Origin: Flavobacterium fluvii
GTDB taxonomy: Bacteria > Bacteroidota > Bacteroidia > Flavobacteriales > Flavobacteriaceae
Length of the DNA: 64,000 nt
Direction: 5' to 3'
NCBI RefSeq assembly: GCF_900129545.1
Contig: NZ_FQWB01000001.1
Coordinates: 1,116,001-1,180,000, forward strand
Shown: positions 1-8,470 of the stretch, in pieces
Layout of the letters: every line of letters begins with the position of its first letter
Numbering within the stretch: position 1 is the stretch's first letter
The notes under the pieces: model-generated
What the model saw: the letters and a program-made list of their open reading frames with translations, nothing else
Databases searched by the model: none
Told to the model about the DNA's origin: nothing
Made by a program: the position numbers and the translations under genes

Positions 1-1356
1 TTCTATTTTGTTTTCTTTTTTGGAGTCAATATTTACCAATGAAATATGAGTCAATCCTTTAGCGTCTTTTGAAGCCGAAACATTTATGGCCGGTAAATTT
101 TTGTCATTGAGTGTGTACAATGGCGACTCGAATGTTAGAGGAATTAATGTTGCGTCTTGGTGCACGTTATACATTTTCATTACGTGATAAGTTGGTGTCA
201 ACAACATTTTTGTTTTGTCGGTAAGAATTACGGCTTGTAGCACATTGACGCATTGAGCCAAATTGGCCATGCGAACCCTATCGGCATGATTATTGAAAAT
301 ATTAAGGGTAGTTCCTGCTAAAACGGCATCTCTCATCGTGTTTTGTTGGAATAAAAAGCCAGGATTGCTGCCTTTTTCAACTTCATACCAACCACCCCAT
401 TCGTCTACAACCAAGGCTATTTTTTTCTTTGGATCATATTTGTCCATAATGGCGGAATGCTTGGTAACGAGTTCCTCCATTTTTAATGCTTCGGTCATGG
501 TTCTGAAATAAATGTCTTCTGCAAAATCGACCGCATCTCCTTTTTTCTTCCAATCAATTACGGAATAATGATGTAAAGCCACTCCACCTAGCATATTGCT
601 CGGGATGTTTTTCATCAAGGTTTCCGTCCAGTTGTAATCGCCACTGTTCGCTCCAGACGCTACGCGCATCAAGCCGCCTGTATTGGTCCAGTCCGACATA
701 AAGGTGGCGTATTTGCGGTATTCACCAGCATAATAATCGGCTGTCATATTGCCGCCACATCCCCAAGCCTCGTTGCCAACTCCCCATATTTTTACTTTCC
801 AAGGTTCTTTCCTGCCATTTTTAACACGCAAATCGCTCATTGGGCTTTTGCCTGCAAAATTAACGTATTGTACCCAATCGGCTAATTCTTGGACTGTGCC
901 ACTGCCCACGTTTCCAGCTAAATAAGGTTCGGTTCCGAGTAATTCACACATGTTTAAAAAATCGTGTGTTCCAAAACTGTTGTCTTCGGTCACTCCGCCC
1001 CACCATTGATTTACAATCGTTGGTCGTTGTTCTTTTGGTCCAATTCCATCTTTCCAGTGGTAGGTGTCTGCAAAACAACCGCCAGGCCAACGCAAGTTTG
1101 GTATTTTCAAGTCTTTTAAAGCGGTCACGACGTCATTTCTAACTCCGGCTGTATTGGGTATTTTTGAGGTATCGCCCACAAAAAATCCGCCATATACGCA
1201 CCTGCCTAGATGTTCGGCAAAATGTCCGTAGATGTTTTTGTTGATTGTGGTGGCGTTTTCAGTATTTTTTAGGGTAATTACTGTGGTTTCTTTTTGCGCA
1301 ACCATAAATTGGCTGCAAAAAGTTAGAAGGAGCAATAAGAAAGTGGTTTTTTTCAT
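1..1356 (-). CDS. alpha-L-arabinofuranosidase, GH51 (3' end beyond window)
   Basis: Partial gene; 452 codons are visible and the C-terminus lies outside the window. It starts with a signal peptide (MKKTTFLLLLLTFCSQFMVAQ), so the enzyme is exported. The mature protein begins with a GH51-type strand ending in INKNIYGHFAEHLGRCVYGG, followed by LRWPGGCFADTYHWKDGIGP. The acid/base is Glu196 in WGVGNEAWG and the nucleophile is Glu319 in VVDEWGGWYE. GH51 enzymes remove alpha-L-arabinofuranosyl side chains from arabinoxylan or arabinan. It is divergent from the AraR-like regulator gene, with a 314-base gap that holds a short palindrome. I translated this gene directly from the minus strand. Family assignment is firm; the exact substrate (xylan or arabinan side chain) is inferred. 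Confidence 0.93.
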   Translation of the reverse strand, partial: MKKTTFLLLLLTFCSQFMVAQKETTVITLKNTENATTINKNIYGHFAEHLGRCVYGGFFVGDTSKIPNTAGVRNDVVTALKDLKIPNLRWPGGCFADTYHWKDGIGPKEQRPTIVNQWWGGVTEDNSFGTHDFLNMCELLGTEPYLAGNVGSGTVQELADWVQYVNFAGKSPMSDLRVKNGRKEPWKVKIWGVGNEAWGCGGNMTADYYAGEYRKYATFMSDWTNTGGLMRVASGANSGDYNWTETLMKNIPSNMLGGVALHHYSVIDWKKKGDAVDFAEDIYFRTMTEALKMEELVTKHSAIMDKYDPKKKIALVVDEWGGWYEVEKGSNPGFLFQQNTMRDAVLAGTTLNIFNNHADRVRMANLAQCVNVLQAVILTDKTKMLLTPTYHVMKMYNVHQDATLIPLTFESPLYTLNDKNLPAINVSASKDAKGLTHISLVNIDSKKENKIE

Positions 1357-1670
1357 TTGGAATAAGTTATAAGTGTGTAATATACATTTGTAAATGTAAC
1401 AAAAAAATGCACATAAAGAAATTAATGTTTCAAAAAACAAGAGGCAAAATAAATAAAGTGTATTTTTTAAGGTTTTAAGTGTCGAATTTTTTTTTGGAGC
1501 AACTTTATAAATATATGAAAACCTGTTTTTAAGGCGAATATAATTGCAGCTTTAAAAGTATGAAATTCCCTTTTTGAGCAATCAATTTTCGAAAAGTGTA
1601 AAATCTACATTAATAAATTATGAAACCTATGTGGAAGTTGTTATATTTACCCTGAAAAAATAAATTTAAA
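1357..1670. other. intergenic region between divergent GH51 and araR-like genes
   Basis: No gene is visible. The stretch is AT-rich and should hold both divergent promoters. On the GH51 side there is a 16-base palindrome (1383-1398) that overlaps a TACATTTA -7-like element read on the minus strand. On the regulator side, TATATTTA near 1645-1655 resembles the Bacteroidetes -7 box TAnnTTTG. Confidence 0.5.
1383..1398. promoter_or_regulatory. palindrome TACATTTGTAAATGTA upstream of GH51, candidate operator
   Basis: Two 7-base arms, TACATTT and AAATGTA, pair perfectly around a 2-base centre. It lies 27 bases upstream of the GH51 start and overlaps a -7-like TACATTTA on the minus strand. The neighbouring AraR-like regulator is the obvious candidate ligand. 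This is inference from position and symmetry only. Confidence 0.4.
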
Positions 1671-2360
1671 ATGTTAAATAGTTATAGTACAGCGGACAAA
1701 GTGTTGTTGGCTGTGGATTGTATTATTTTCGGTTTTGATCACGAAGGATTAAAAATACTTTTAATCAAGAGGGATTTTGAACCTGAAAAAGGAAAGTGGT
1801 CCTTGATAGGTGGTTTCCTTAAAAAGGAAGAAGTTTTGGATAGCGCAGCACTCAGGATTCTGGAAAGTTATACCGGTCTTCAGGATATTTACATGGAACA
1901 ATTGCACGCTTATAGCGACATAGACCGTGATCCCGTTGAAAGAACCATATCGGTAGCTTATTATGCCCTGATTAATATTGAAAATCATAATGCCGAAATG
2001 ATACAAAATTATGATCCACAATGGTTTAAAGTTGCCGATGCACCAAAATTAATTTTTGACCACGACAGTATGTTGAGGCACGCCATTAGACGATTGCGTT
2101 ATAGAACTTCGATAAAACCCGTTGGTTTTGAACTCTTGCCGGAGAAATTCACGATGCGTCAATTATTGGAATTGTATGAGTCTATTTTAGATAAAGAATT
2201 GGACAAGAGAAATTTTATCAGCAAAATAAATTCGCTAGACATTCTCGTAAAATTGGACGAAAAAGACATGCAGTCCTCCAGAAAAGGCTCTTATCTTTAC
2301 ACGTTCGACAAAGAGAAATATGATGCCAAGTTGTTGAATGACTTTGTTTTGAATTTGTAA
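1671..2360 (+). CDS. Nudix-domain transcriptional regulator, AraR/NrtR-like
   Basis: 229 residues in two parts: a Nudix fold (about 10-145) and a winged-helix domain (about 150-229, MRQLLELYESILDKELDKRNF, the arrangement of NrtR-type regulators). The Nudix box at residues 48-70 keeps Gly48, Glu54 and Arg62. The catalytic REUxEE pattern reads R-I-L-E-S-Y, so the metal-binding glutamates are lost and the domain is probably a sensor rather than a hydrolase. A family of this architecture (AraR, studied in Bacteroides thetaiotaomicron) controls L-arabinose utilisation. Neighbours fit: a GH51 arabinofuranosidase on one side and transketolase, convergent, on the other. An ADP-ribose pyrophosphatase annotation would be misleading. 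Ligand and targets are inferred. Confidence 0.8.
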   Translation: MLNSYSTADKVLLAVDCIIFGFDHEGLKILLIKRDFEPEKGKWSLIGGFLKKEEVLDSAALRILESYTGLQDIYMEQLHAYSDIDRDPVERTISVAYYALINIENHNAEMIQNYDPQWFKVADAPKLIFDHDSMLRHAIRRLRYRTSIKPVGFELLPEKFTMRQLLELYESILDKELDKRNFISKINSLDILVKLDEKDMQSSRKGSYLYTFDKEKYDAKLLNDFVLNL

Positions 2361-2412
2361 ATGATTGGTGGTTTGTAGCTTTACAAGCTAAAATATTTAA
2401 TCAAAAACATAA

Positions 2413-2446
2413 AAAAAGCCGCAGTAAATATTTACTGCGGCTTTTT
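2413..2446. terminator. bidirectional terminator between regulator and transketolase
   Basis: A perfect 34-base palindrome: arm AAAAAGCCGCAGTAAAT and its exact complement, with A and T runs outside the GC part on both sides. It lies between the convergent 3' ends of the Nudix regulator and transketolase genes and can end transcription from both. Confidence 0.93.
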
Positions 2447-2471
2447 CGTTTTCTATTTTCAGGAAGTAATC

Positions 2472-4508
2472 TTATTTGCTTTCTTCGATATATTTCAGGA
2501 TTTCTTTTGAAACGCTTTCAGGGTTGAATCCAAATTTTTGATCCAATACACTTGCTGGTGCCGAATATCCAAAATGATCCAATCCAATCACTTTTCCACT
2601 GTCACCAATCAATCCTTCCAAGTTCACGGGAAGTCCTGCAGTTAGACCGAAAACTAATTTTCCTTTTGGAATGATGCTTACCTGGTATTCTTTGGATTGT
2701 TGTTTGAACAATCCTTCAGAGATGATGGAAGCCACGTTTACTTTTAGATTGTTTTCTTTTTCCAAAATTTCGGCAGCACCGATAAGGGTTGAAACTTCTG
2801 AACCGTTTGCGAATAAAGTAATGTCGGCGTTTGGAGTCGATTTTACTAAATAACCACCTTTTTTGGCTTCAGTTGCTTCTTGGTATCTTGAAGATGCAGC
2901 AGGAATATCTTTGATGTTTTGTCTGGAAAGAATCAACGCAGTTGGAGTAGTGGTGTTTTTCAACGCCATATCCCAAGCCACTGAAGTTTCGATGGCATCA
3001 GCAGGACGAAGCGCCAACAAACTTTGGTGTCCAGAGTGATTTTTTACTTTTTCCATCAAACGCATTTGGGCTTCTTGCTCAATTGGTTGGTGGGTTGGTC
3101 CGTCTTCACCAACTCTAAATGAATCGTGCGTCAAGACATATTTCACGGGTAATTCTTGAATGGCTGCCAATCTAATTGCTGGTTTCATGTAATCTGAGAA
3201 TACAAAGAAAGTTGCAACTACAGGAACAACACCTCCGTGAAGAGCGATTCCGTTTGCAATGGCTGTCATTGTCAACTCGGCAACTCCAGCTTGCAAGAAT
3301 GCACCACTGAAATCATTTTTTTGTAGAATAGAAGATTTTTTCAAGAAACCGTCTGTTTTATCACTGTTGGATAAATCGGCAGAAGAAACGATTACGTTTT
3401 CCAAGTTTTCAGCCAAATACCCCAATACTGCAGAAGAAGCTTCTCTTGTTGCAACATTAGCTTTTTGAACAACTTGACTCAAATCCAAGTCAGGAAGTAC
3501 TCCAGACAAGAAGGAATCCATTTTTTGTGCCAACGCTGGGTTTGCAGTTTTCCAAGCGGCAACTTTCGCTTTTTGTTTAGCGGCAGCTTCTGTTTTTTGA
3601 GCCAATACAGTTGCATAATGCGCTTGAACTTCTTCGAAAATGTCAAAAGAACTTTCTGGATTTGCGCCCAAATTGATCAAGGTTTTCGTGAAATCCGCTT
3701 TGGTGTCACCAATTGGTTTTCCGTGCAATTCACATTCTCCTTCATACATGTCGCCATTGGCCAAAACGCAACCTTTACCCATAATGGTTTTACCAATAAT
3801 CAAGGTTGGTTTTTCTGTTTCAGCATTCGCGTCATTCAAAGCTTTTCTGATTTGGTCGTGGTCGTGTCCATCAATAGTGATTACTTTCCATCCCCAAGCT
3901 TCATATTTCATGGCAGTGTCTTCAGATGTAACTTCATCCGTCATCGAAGAAAGTTGCACATCATTCGAATCATAAAACATGATAAAATTGTTCAACCCTA
4001 AATGTCCTGCAATACGACCAACTCCTTGTGAAATTTCTTCTTGAACTCCACCGTCAGTTATGAAACCGTATATTTTGTGTTCGAAAAGACCAGTGAATCT
4101 TGCGTCCAAGAATTTGGCGGCAATTGCAGCTCCAACTCCCATCGCGTGTCCTTGTCCCAATGGTCCAGAAGTGTTTTCGATACCTCTTAGAACATCCACT
4201 TCAGGGTGTCCTGGAGTGATAGAACCCCATTGTCTGAAATTTTGCAAGTCTTCTTTTTTGTAATTTCCCAACAAATTGTATTGTGCATACATTAATGCGG
4301 ACAAGTGTCCGGCATCCATGAAGAAACGATCCCTGAAAGACCAGTCCATTTCAGTTGGATCAAAATTTAAATATTCTGTATATAGAATGTGTAAAAAATC
4401 AGCACCTCCCATGGCGCCTCCAGGGTGTCCTGAATTTGCTTTTTCCACCATCGAAATGGCTAACGCTCTTATATTGTCTGCGGCTAAATTGTCAATTTTT
4501 TTATTCAT
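2472..4508 (-). CDS. tkt: transketolase
   Basis: 678 residues, the normal length for a single-chain transketolase. It transfers two-carbon units between pentose-phosphate sugars with thiamine diphosphate and so carries xylulose 5-phosphate and ribose 5-phosphate into glycolysis. The N-terminus has ISMVEKANSGHPGGAMGGAD, the thiamine-diphosphate region has GPLGQGHAMGVGAA, and the second domain has THDSFRVGEDGPTHQPIEQ. I take the start at MNKKIDNLAAD; the frame stays open 39 codons upstream to 4625, but that part has no homology-like features. The gene sits beside pentose regulators and sugar hydrolases, so it probably serves pentose flux in addition to its housekeeping role. The upstream region to 4844 is long and non-coding. 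Confidence 0.96.
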   Translation of the reverse strand: MNKKIDNLAADNIRALAISMVEKANSGHPGGAMGGADFLHILYTEYLNFDPTEMDWSFRDRFFMDAGHLSALMYAQYNLLGNYKKEDLQNFRQWGSITPGHPEVDVLRGIENTSGPLGQGHAMGVGAAIAAKFLDARFTGLFEHKIYGFITDGGVQEEISQGVGRIAGHLGLNNFIMFYDSNDVQLSSMTDEVTSEDTAMKYEAWGWKVITIDGHDHDQIRKALNDANAETEKPTLIIGKTIMGKGCVLANGDMYEGECELHGKPIGDTKADFTKTLINLGANPESSFDIFEEVQAHYATVLAQKTEAAAKQKAKVAAWKTANPALAQKMDSFLSGVLPDLDLSQVVQKANVATREASSAVLGYLAENLENVIVSSADLSNSDKTDGFLKKSSILQKNDFSGAFLQAGVAELTMTAIANGIALHGGVVPVVATFFVFSDYMKPAIRLAAIQELPVKYVLTHDSFRVGEDGPTHQPIEQEAQMRLMEKVKNHSGHQSLLALRPADAIETSVAWDMALKNTTTPTALILSRQNIKDIPAASSRYQEATEAKKGGYLVKSTPNADITLFANGSEVSTLIGAAEILEKENNLKVNVASIISEGLFKQQSKEYQVSIIPKGKLVFGLTAGLPVNLEGLIGDSGKVIGLDHFGYSAPASVLDQKFGFNPESVSKEILKYIEESK

Positions 4509-4844
4509 GTTTAAAGTGTAAAAATTAAGTATGCTTGTAAGTTGTGTATATATTCTTATTGTTTTATTAACTGGCAATAGTTTACGGAAATTCCATGTAT
4601 TTTTATGTTTACCCAATTGGTACATAAAAATTTAGCTTGACTAATCACCGTCATTAATTGGTTGGATTAAAAGGTGTTCTTACGTTTGAATTGGTATTTG
4701 TTTTTCTAATTGATTGTTGTTTGTGGTTACGAGTGTTACAACAATAATTAGTTTTTAAAAAACAGTGCCAAAATTAAACATTTTTTTCAAAACAAATGAT
4801 TTAGTTTCTTAGTTTATTGTTATAAAATTGCACAGTGTATGATT
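4509..4844. other. long upstream region of tkt, no gene
   Basis: 336 bases without a convincing gene, between the tkt start and the 3' end of the GntR-type regulator gene. The only consensus -7 box I find on the minus strand is TAATTTTG at 4769-4776, with a TTTG 16 bases further upstream. If that is the promoter, tkt has a leader of roughly 250 bases. No terminator hairpin was seen. Confidence 0.4.
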
Positions 4845-5843
4845 TCATAAAGAATTGCGAATAATCAAGTTGCTTTTGTTTTCTATTTGTTCTTTTTTTC
4901 CTTTGAGTATCATTTGGGCCAGAATTTTTCCCATATCCTCAAAATTCGTCGAAATGGTGGTTATGCCATTTTCCACAATTTTTTTCAATGGCGTTTCATT
5001 ATAGGAGATAATGCCAAAATCAGTGCCCAGTTTTAAGTCTTGAAGTTTGGCTTTTTCGATTACTTGAACCAAGTCTCGGTCGGTTGGAATAATATAGACT
5101 TCGCCTTTTTTGATTTCCCTGTTTTTAAATTCGGTAATGATTTCGTGGTCGAATGCAAAGTCTGTGCAGAATTTTTCGAAACCCATTTTCATTCCCAAGG
5201 GTTCCCGGAAACCCGGAAAAATCATGATTAATTTTTGGTATTTGTTTAATCTGGATTTTCCTTTTATTAAACCATTGTAAATGTCGGTAAGGTGATTTTG
5301 ATAAACTGCAGGAAAAGACTTTAGTTCTGGGTTAGTTTGGTCCAAGATGTAAACTTCGTTTACTGGTAGGGTTTTTATAATGGCCGCCGCTCCAACCAAA
5401 TTGGTGGGCATTATGACATATTTGGTGTAATTTCCGTTGCTGTCATTAATCAGTTTTTGAAAAACTTGGAGATTGAAATGATGAAAGAATATGTCGATCT
5501 CAACACCTTTTCCAATGTTTTCCATAAAGGAATTGTAGAGGTCTTCCTTGAAAATATTGAGTTCTTCGAAAAGCAAAAATATCCGTTGTTTAATGTAGAC
5601 TTCAGTGCTTTTTATGTAGTATCCTTTGCCTAGAATGGCATAAATTATCCCTCTTTTTTTTAATTCTTCGTAAGCTTGTAAAACGGTATCACGGGACAAT
5701 GAAAATTCCAGACAGACTTTATTTATGGAGGGCAGTTTTTCATCCTTTTTTAAGAGACCATCTTCTATGGTTTTTTCAATCGAGGAAATAATTTGCTTGT
5801 ATTTGGGTACGCCTTGATTATTTTGAATGCTTATAATTTTCAT
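4845..5843 (-). CDS. GntR-family regulator with LacI-type sensor domain (galactose module)
   Basis: 332 residues. The N-terminal winged helix (about 1-75) contains GVPKYKQIISSIEKTIEDG, LPSINKVCLEFSLSRDTVLQ and GIIYAILGKGYYI, as in GntR proteins. The rest resembles the periplasmic-binding fold of LacI regulators (FGIISYNETPLKKIVENGIT, TISTNFEDMG) and should bind a sugar. Start taken at MKIISIQ, seven codons inside the longest frame. It is divergent from galK across 124 bases, so it probably controls the galactose operon. It is clearly paralogous to the protein at 35042-36043 (shared LPSxN, LSRDTV, GKGYY/NKGYY, FxSYNETPxKK and the S/NL-IRxSL ending). The effector is unknown. Confidence 0.85.
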   Translation of the reverse strand: MKIISIQNNQGVPKYKQIISSIEKTIEDGLLKKDEKLPSINKVCLEFSLSRDTVLQAYEELKKRGIIYAILGKGYYIKSTEVYIKQRIFLLFEELNIFKEDLYNSFMENIGKGVEIDIFFHHFNLQVFQKLINDSNGNYTKYVIMPTNLVGAAAIIKTLPVNEVYILDQTNPELKSFPAVYQNHLTDIYNGLIKGKSRLNKYQKLIMIFPGFREPLGMKMGFEKFCTDFAFDHEIITEFKNREIKKGEVYIIPTDRDLVQVIEKAKLQDLKLGTDFGIISYNETPLKKIVENGITTISTNFEDMGKILAQMILKGKKEQIENKSNLIIRNSL

Positions 5844-5875
5844 AAAAAAATGAATTTTATGCAAGTTAACAAAAA

Positions 5876-5921
5876 ACTGGTAGGTACTGGTGTGTTTTTA
5901 ATGATAATTGCCATAATTTTG
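5876..5921 (+). promoter_or_regulatory. galK promoter region with repeated ACTGGT half-sites
   Basis: ACTGGT occurs at 5876-5881 and 5886-5891, exactly ten bases (one helical turn) apart. A consensus -7 box TAATTTTG follows at 5914-5921. The repeats fall where the -33 region would be, so a regulator bound there could compete with RNA polymerase. The divergent GntR-type protein is the likely ligand. Inferred from position. Confidence 0.4.
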
Positions 5922-5967
5922 GATTCCTATTTCAAAAAATATAAAAAGCCACTTTAAAACAGTAACA

Positions 5968-7134
5968 ATGAACGATATTTTAATAAATAAAACGATTTCT
6001 TTCTTTGAAAAAAGTTTTGGGTCAACTCCCCAAAAAACAGTTCTTTCTCCAGGAAGAATCAACATTATCGGGGAGCATATTGACTACAACGACGGTTATG
6101 TTTTACCGGCCGCGATTGACAAAATTATTTGTTTTGCATTTGAAAAGAACAATACCAATACTTCAAAAATTATCGCCATCGATCTTGATGATGAATTCGA
6201 AATCGATTTAGATGATGAAATTCAACTTACGGACAAAGTTTGGACGAATTATCTTCGTGGCGTTATCAACCAATTGAAAATAAAAGGGTTTAAATTTGAA
6301 GGATTCAATTGTGTTTTTAGCAGCAATATTCCCGTAGGTTCCGGTTTGTCTTCTTCGGCAGCCTTGGAATGCGGATTTTTGTTTGGAATCAGGGAACTTT
6401 TCGACTTGAACATAAAACCGGTTGATGTTGCATTGATGGGGCAAAGCGCCGAACATTGGGTAGGTATCAATTGCGGTATCATGGACCAGTTTTCGAGTGT
6501 GATGGGAAAAGAAAATAAAGTGATTAAAATTGATTGCAGGACTTTGGAATACGAATATCACGATGCCAATTTTATTGATTATTCCTTGATTTTATTCGAT
6601 TCAAACGTGAAGCATTCCTTGATGACATCGGCTTATAATGAAAGAAGGCAGCAATGTGACGAAGGAATCGCCACGATTAAAAAGAATTATCCAAAAATAA
6701 CTAGTTTCAGGGATTGCACCGAAAATCAAGTGATTAGTTTGAAAGACAAGATGAGTAAGGAAGTGTTCAAGCGAAGCCTTTTTGCGGTAAAAGAAATTAA
6801 GCGCGTGATATTGGCCTGCGAAGCTTTGGACAAAGGAGATATTCCAGCGTTGGGTAAACTAATGTTCGAAACGCACAAAGGTTTGTCGGAAGATTACGAA
6901 GTGAGTTGCGACGAATTGGACATGATTGTAGACACACTTAAACAAGAAGAAGCTGTAATAGGTTCTCGAATGATGGGTGGCGGTTTTGGTGGCTGTACCA
7001 TCAACCTGATCAAAAAAGGGCAAGAAGAGCGAATCAAAAAGCAGCTTTCGGCACTTTACATGGAAACTTTTGGAATAGAATTAAAAATATATGATGTTAA
7101 AATCTCTAACGGAACATCACTTTATACCGCTTAA
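5968..7134 (+). CDS. galK: galactokinase
   Basis: 388 residues, typical for GalK. It phosphorylates alpha-D-galactose at O1 with ATP, the first Leloir step, in the cytoplasm. The galactokinase signature PGRINIIGEHIDYNDGYVLP lies near residue 27, the GHMP ATP-binding loop PVGSGLSSSAALECG near 122, the region GINCGIMDQFSS near 170, and the C-terminal motif MGGGFGGCTINLI near 335. galT follows after three bases, so the two are one operon. The GHMP kinase superfamily holds other sugar kinases, but the N-terminal signature and the galT neighbour make galactokinase secure. Confidence 0.97.
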   Translation: MNDILINKTISFFEKSFGSTPQKTVLSPGRINIIGEHIDYNDGYVLPAAIDKIICFAFEKNNTNTSKIIAIDLDDEFEIDLDDEIQLTDKVWTNYLRGVINQLKIKGFKFEGFNCVFSSNIPVGSGLSSSAALECGFLFGIRELFDLNIKPVDVALMGQSAEHWVGINCGIMDQFSSVMGKENKVIKIDCRTLEYEYHDANFIDYSLILFDSNVKHSLMTSAYNERRQQCDEGIATIKKNYPKITSFRDCTENQVISLKDKMSKEVFKRSLFAVKEIKRVILACEALDKGDIPALGKLMFETHKGLSEDYEVSCDELDMIVDTLKQEEAVIGSRMMGGGFGGCTINLIKKGQEERIKKQLSALYMETFGIELKIYDVKISNGTSLYTA

Positions 7135-7137
7135 TAA

Positions 7138-8187
7138 ATGAAAAATTTTGACATCAACGAAGATCCTCACAGACGTTTCAATCCGTTAATCAACGAATGG
7201 GTGTTGGTTTCACCACACCGTTCCAAACGTCCTTGGCAAGGACAAAATGAGGCCGAGACTTCGGATTCATTGCCGGAATATGACCCAACCTGTTATTTGT
7301 GTGCGGGAAATGTTCGAATCAATGGCGAGGTAAATCCAGCTTATGAAAATGCTTTTGTTTTCGAAAATGACTTTGCCGCTTTGAAACAGGAAGAAATAGC
7401 TTATGAAGATGATATAAAAGACACTTTTTTCAAGGCAAAACCGGAAAGAGGAATTTCTAGGGTAGTTTGCTTTTCGCCAAGACACGATTTGACTTTGCCG
7501 CAAATGGAAGTTCCAGGAATTGAAAATATTGTCCATACTTGGCAAAAAGAATATATCGATTTGGGTGCCGTGGATTATATCAACCACGTACAGATTTTTG
7601 AAAATAAAGGAAGTGTCATGGGGTGCAGCAATCCGCATCCACATGGGCAAATCTGGGCGCAATCGTCTTTGCCAACCCAAGTGGAAAAAACACAAACCAA
7701 CTTGAAAGCCTATTTCAACAAGCACAATAGAACGCTTTTGGAAGATTATGTGAAGGAAGAATTAAAACTTGGAGTGCGTGTCGTTGTCGAGAACGAACAT
7801 TTTGTGGCATTGGTTCCTTTTTGGGCTATTTGGCCGTTTGAAACGATGATTGTCAGCAAAAGGAACGTGAATAAAATAACCGATTTCACGGAAGACGAGG
7901 TAAGTGATTTTGCCTTGACCTTAAAACAATTGACTACCAAATACGACAACGTTTTTGAAACCTCGTTTCCTTATTCTTCTGGAATCCATCAATCGCCAAC
8001 AGACGGGGAATCGCATCCAGAATGGCATTTCCACATGCATTTTTATCCGCCATTGTTGCGTTCGGCTACCGTGAAAAAATTTATGGTGGGTTACGAAATG
8101 ATGGGAGAATCCCAAAGAGACATCACGCCCGAGAAAAGTGCCGAAGTTTTGAGAGCGCAATCAGACATTCATTATAAAAACAAGTAG
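7138..8187 (+). CDS. galT: galactose-1-phosphate uridylyltransferase
   Basis: 349 residues. It exchanges UMP between UDP-glucose and galactose 1-phosphate. The active-site motif NPHPHGQIWAQ carries the nucleophilic histidine, CYLCAGNVR supplies the CxxC zinc ligands, and the second half has EWHFHMHFYPPLLRSA. It starts three bases after galK (TAATAAATG) and is presumably co-translated. No galE or galM is visible in the window, so the epimerase must be encoded elsewhere. The transporter gene follows after 283 bases. Confidence 0.97.
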   Translation: MKNFDINEDPHRRFNPLINEWVLVSPHRSKRPWQGQNEAETSDSLPEYDPTCYLCAGNVRINGEVNPAYENAFVFENDFAALKQEEIAYEDDIKDTFFKAKPERGISRVVCFSPRHDLTLPQMEVPGIENIVHTWQKEYIDLGAVDYINHVQIFENKGSVMGCSNPHPHGQIWAQSSLPTQVEKTQTNLKAYFNKHNRTLLEDYVKEELKLGVRVVVENEHFVALVPFWAIWPFETMIVSKRNVNKITDFTEDEVSDFALTLKQLTTKYDNVFETSFPYSSGIHQSPTDGESHPEWHFHMHFYPPLLRSATVKKFMVGYEMMGESQRDITPEKSAEVLRAQSDIHYKNK

Positions 8188-8220
8188 TAAAATAGTGGGT
8201 TTTGGTTCTTTTTTTACTTT

Positions 8221-8297
8221 TTGACAGTTAATGTCAATTATAAATGTAAAAAACACATTTGTGAGTGATGTTAATAAATATTTTTATTTTACATTTG
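8221..8297 (+). promoter_or_regulatory. galT-SSS intergenic signals: inverted repeat and -7 box
   Basis: TTGACA and TGTCAA (8221-8226 and 8232-8237) form a 6-base inverted repeat with a 5-base loop just after galT. A consensus -7 box TACATTTG lies at 8290-8297, 173 bases before the transporter start, without a good -33 at the usual spacing. The transporter therefore probably has its own promoter besides read-through from galKT. The inverted repeat may be an operator or a weak hairpin. Confidence 0.4.
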
Positions 8298-8470
8298 GCT
8301 TTCAAAAATTCATAAAAAAAGAATTAAAATAAAACACATATCATATTTTAAGATAGGTTCTTCGAAGAAATTACTTAGTTTTACGCCAATGATTTCTTTA
8401 ATAATCGAAAAACAACACAATAACAAATACCTTATTCATTTATATTAATTTCTAAAAAACCAAATTACTT

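Noticed and set aside
1671..2360. Functional ADP-ribose pyrophosphatase
   Set aside because: The catalytic Nudix glutamates are replaced and a winged-helix domain is attached.
3465..4001. 178-codon plus-strand frame opposite transketolase
   Set aside because: It is a shadow of the tkt reading frame with no signal, motif or start context of its own. The same holds for the other long antisense frames, such as 19944-20468 and 44104-44868.
4509..4625. In-frame N-terminal extension of transketolase by 39 codons
   Set aside because: The extension is AT-rich, unlike any transketolase N-terminus, and MNKKIDNLAADNIRALAI gives the normal family start.
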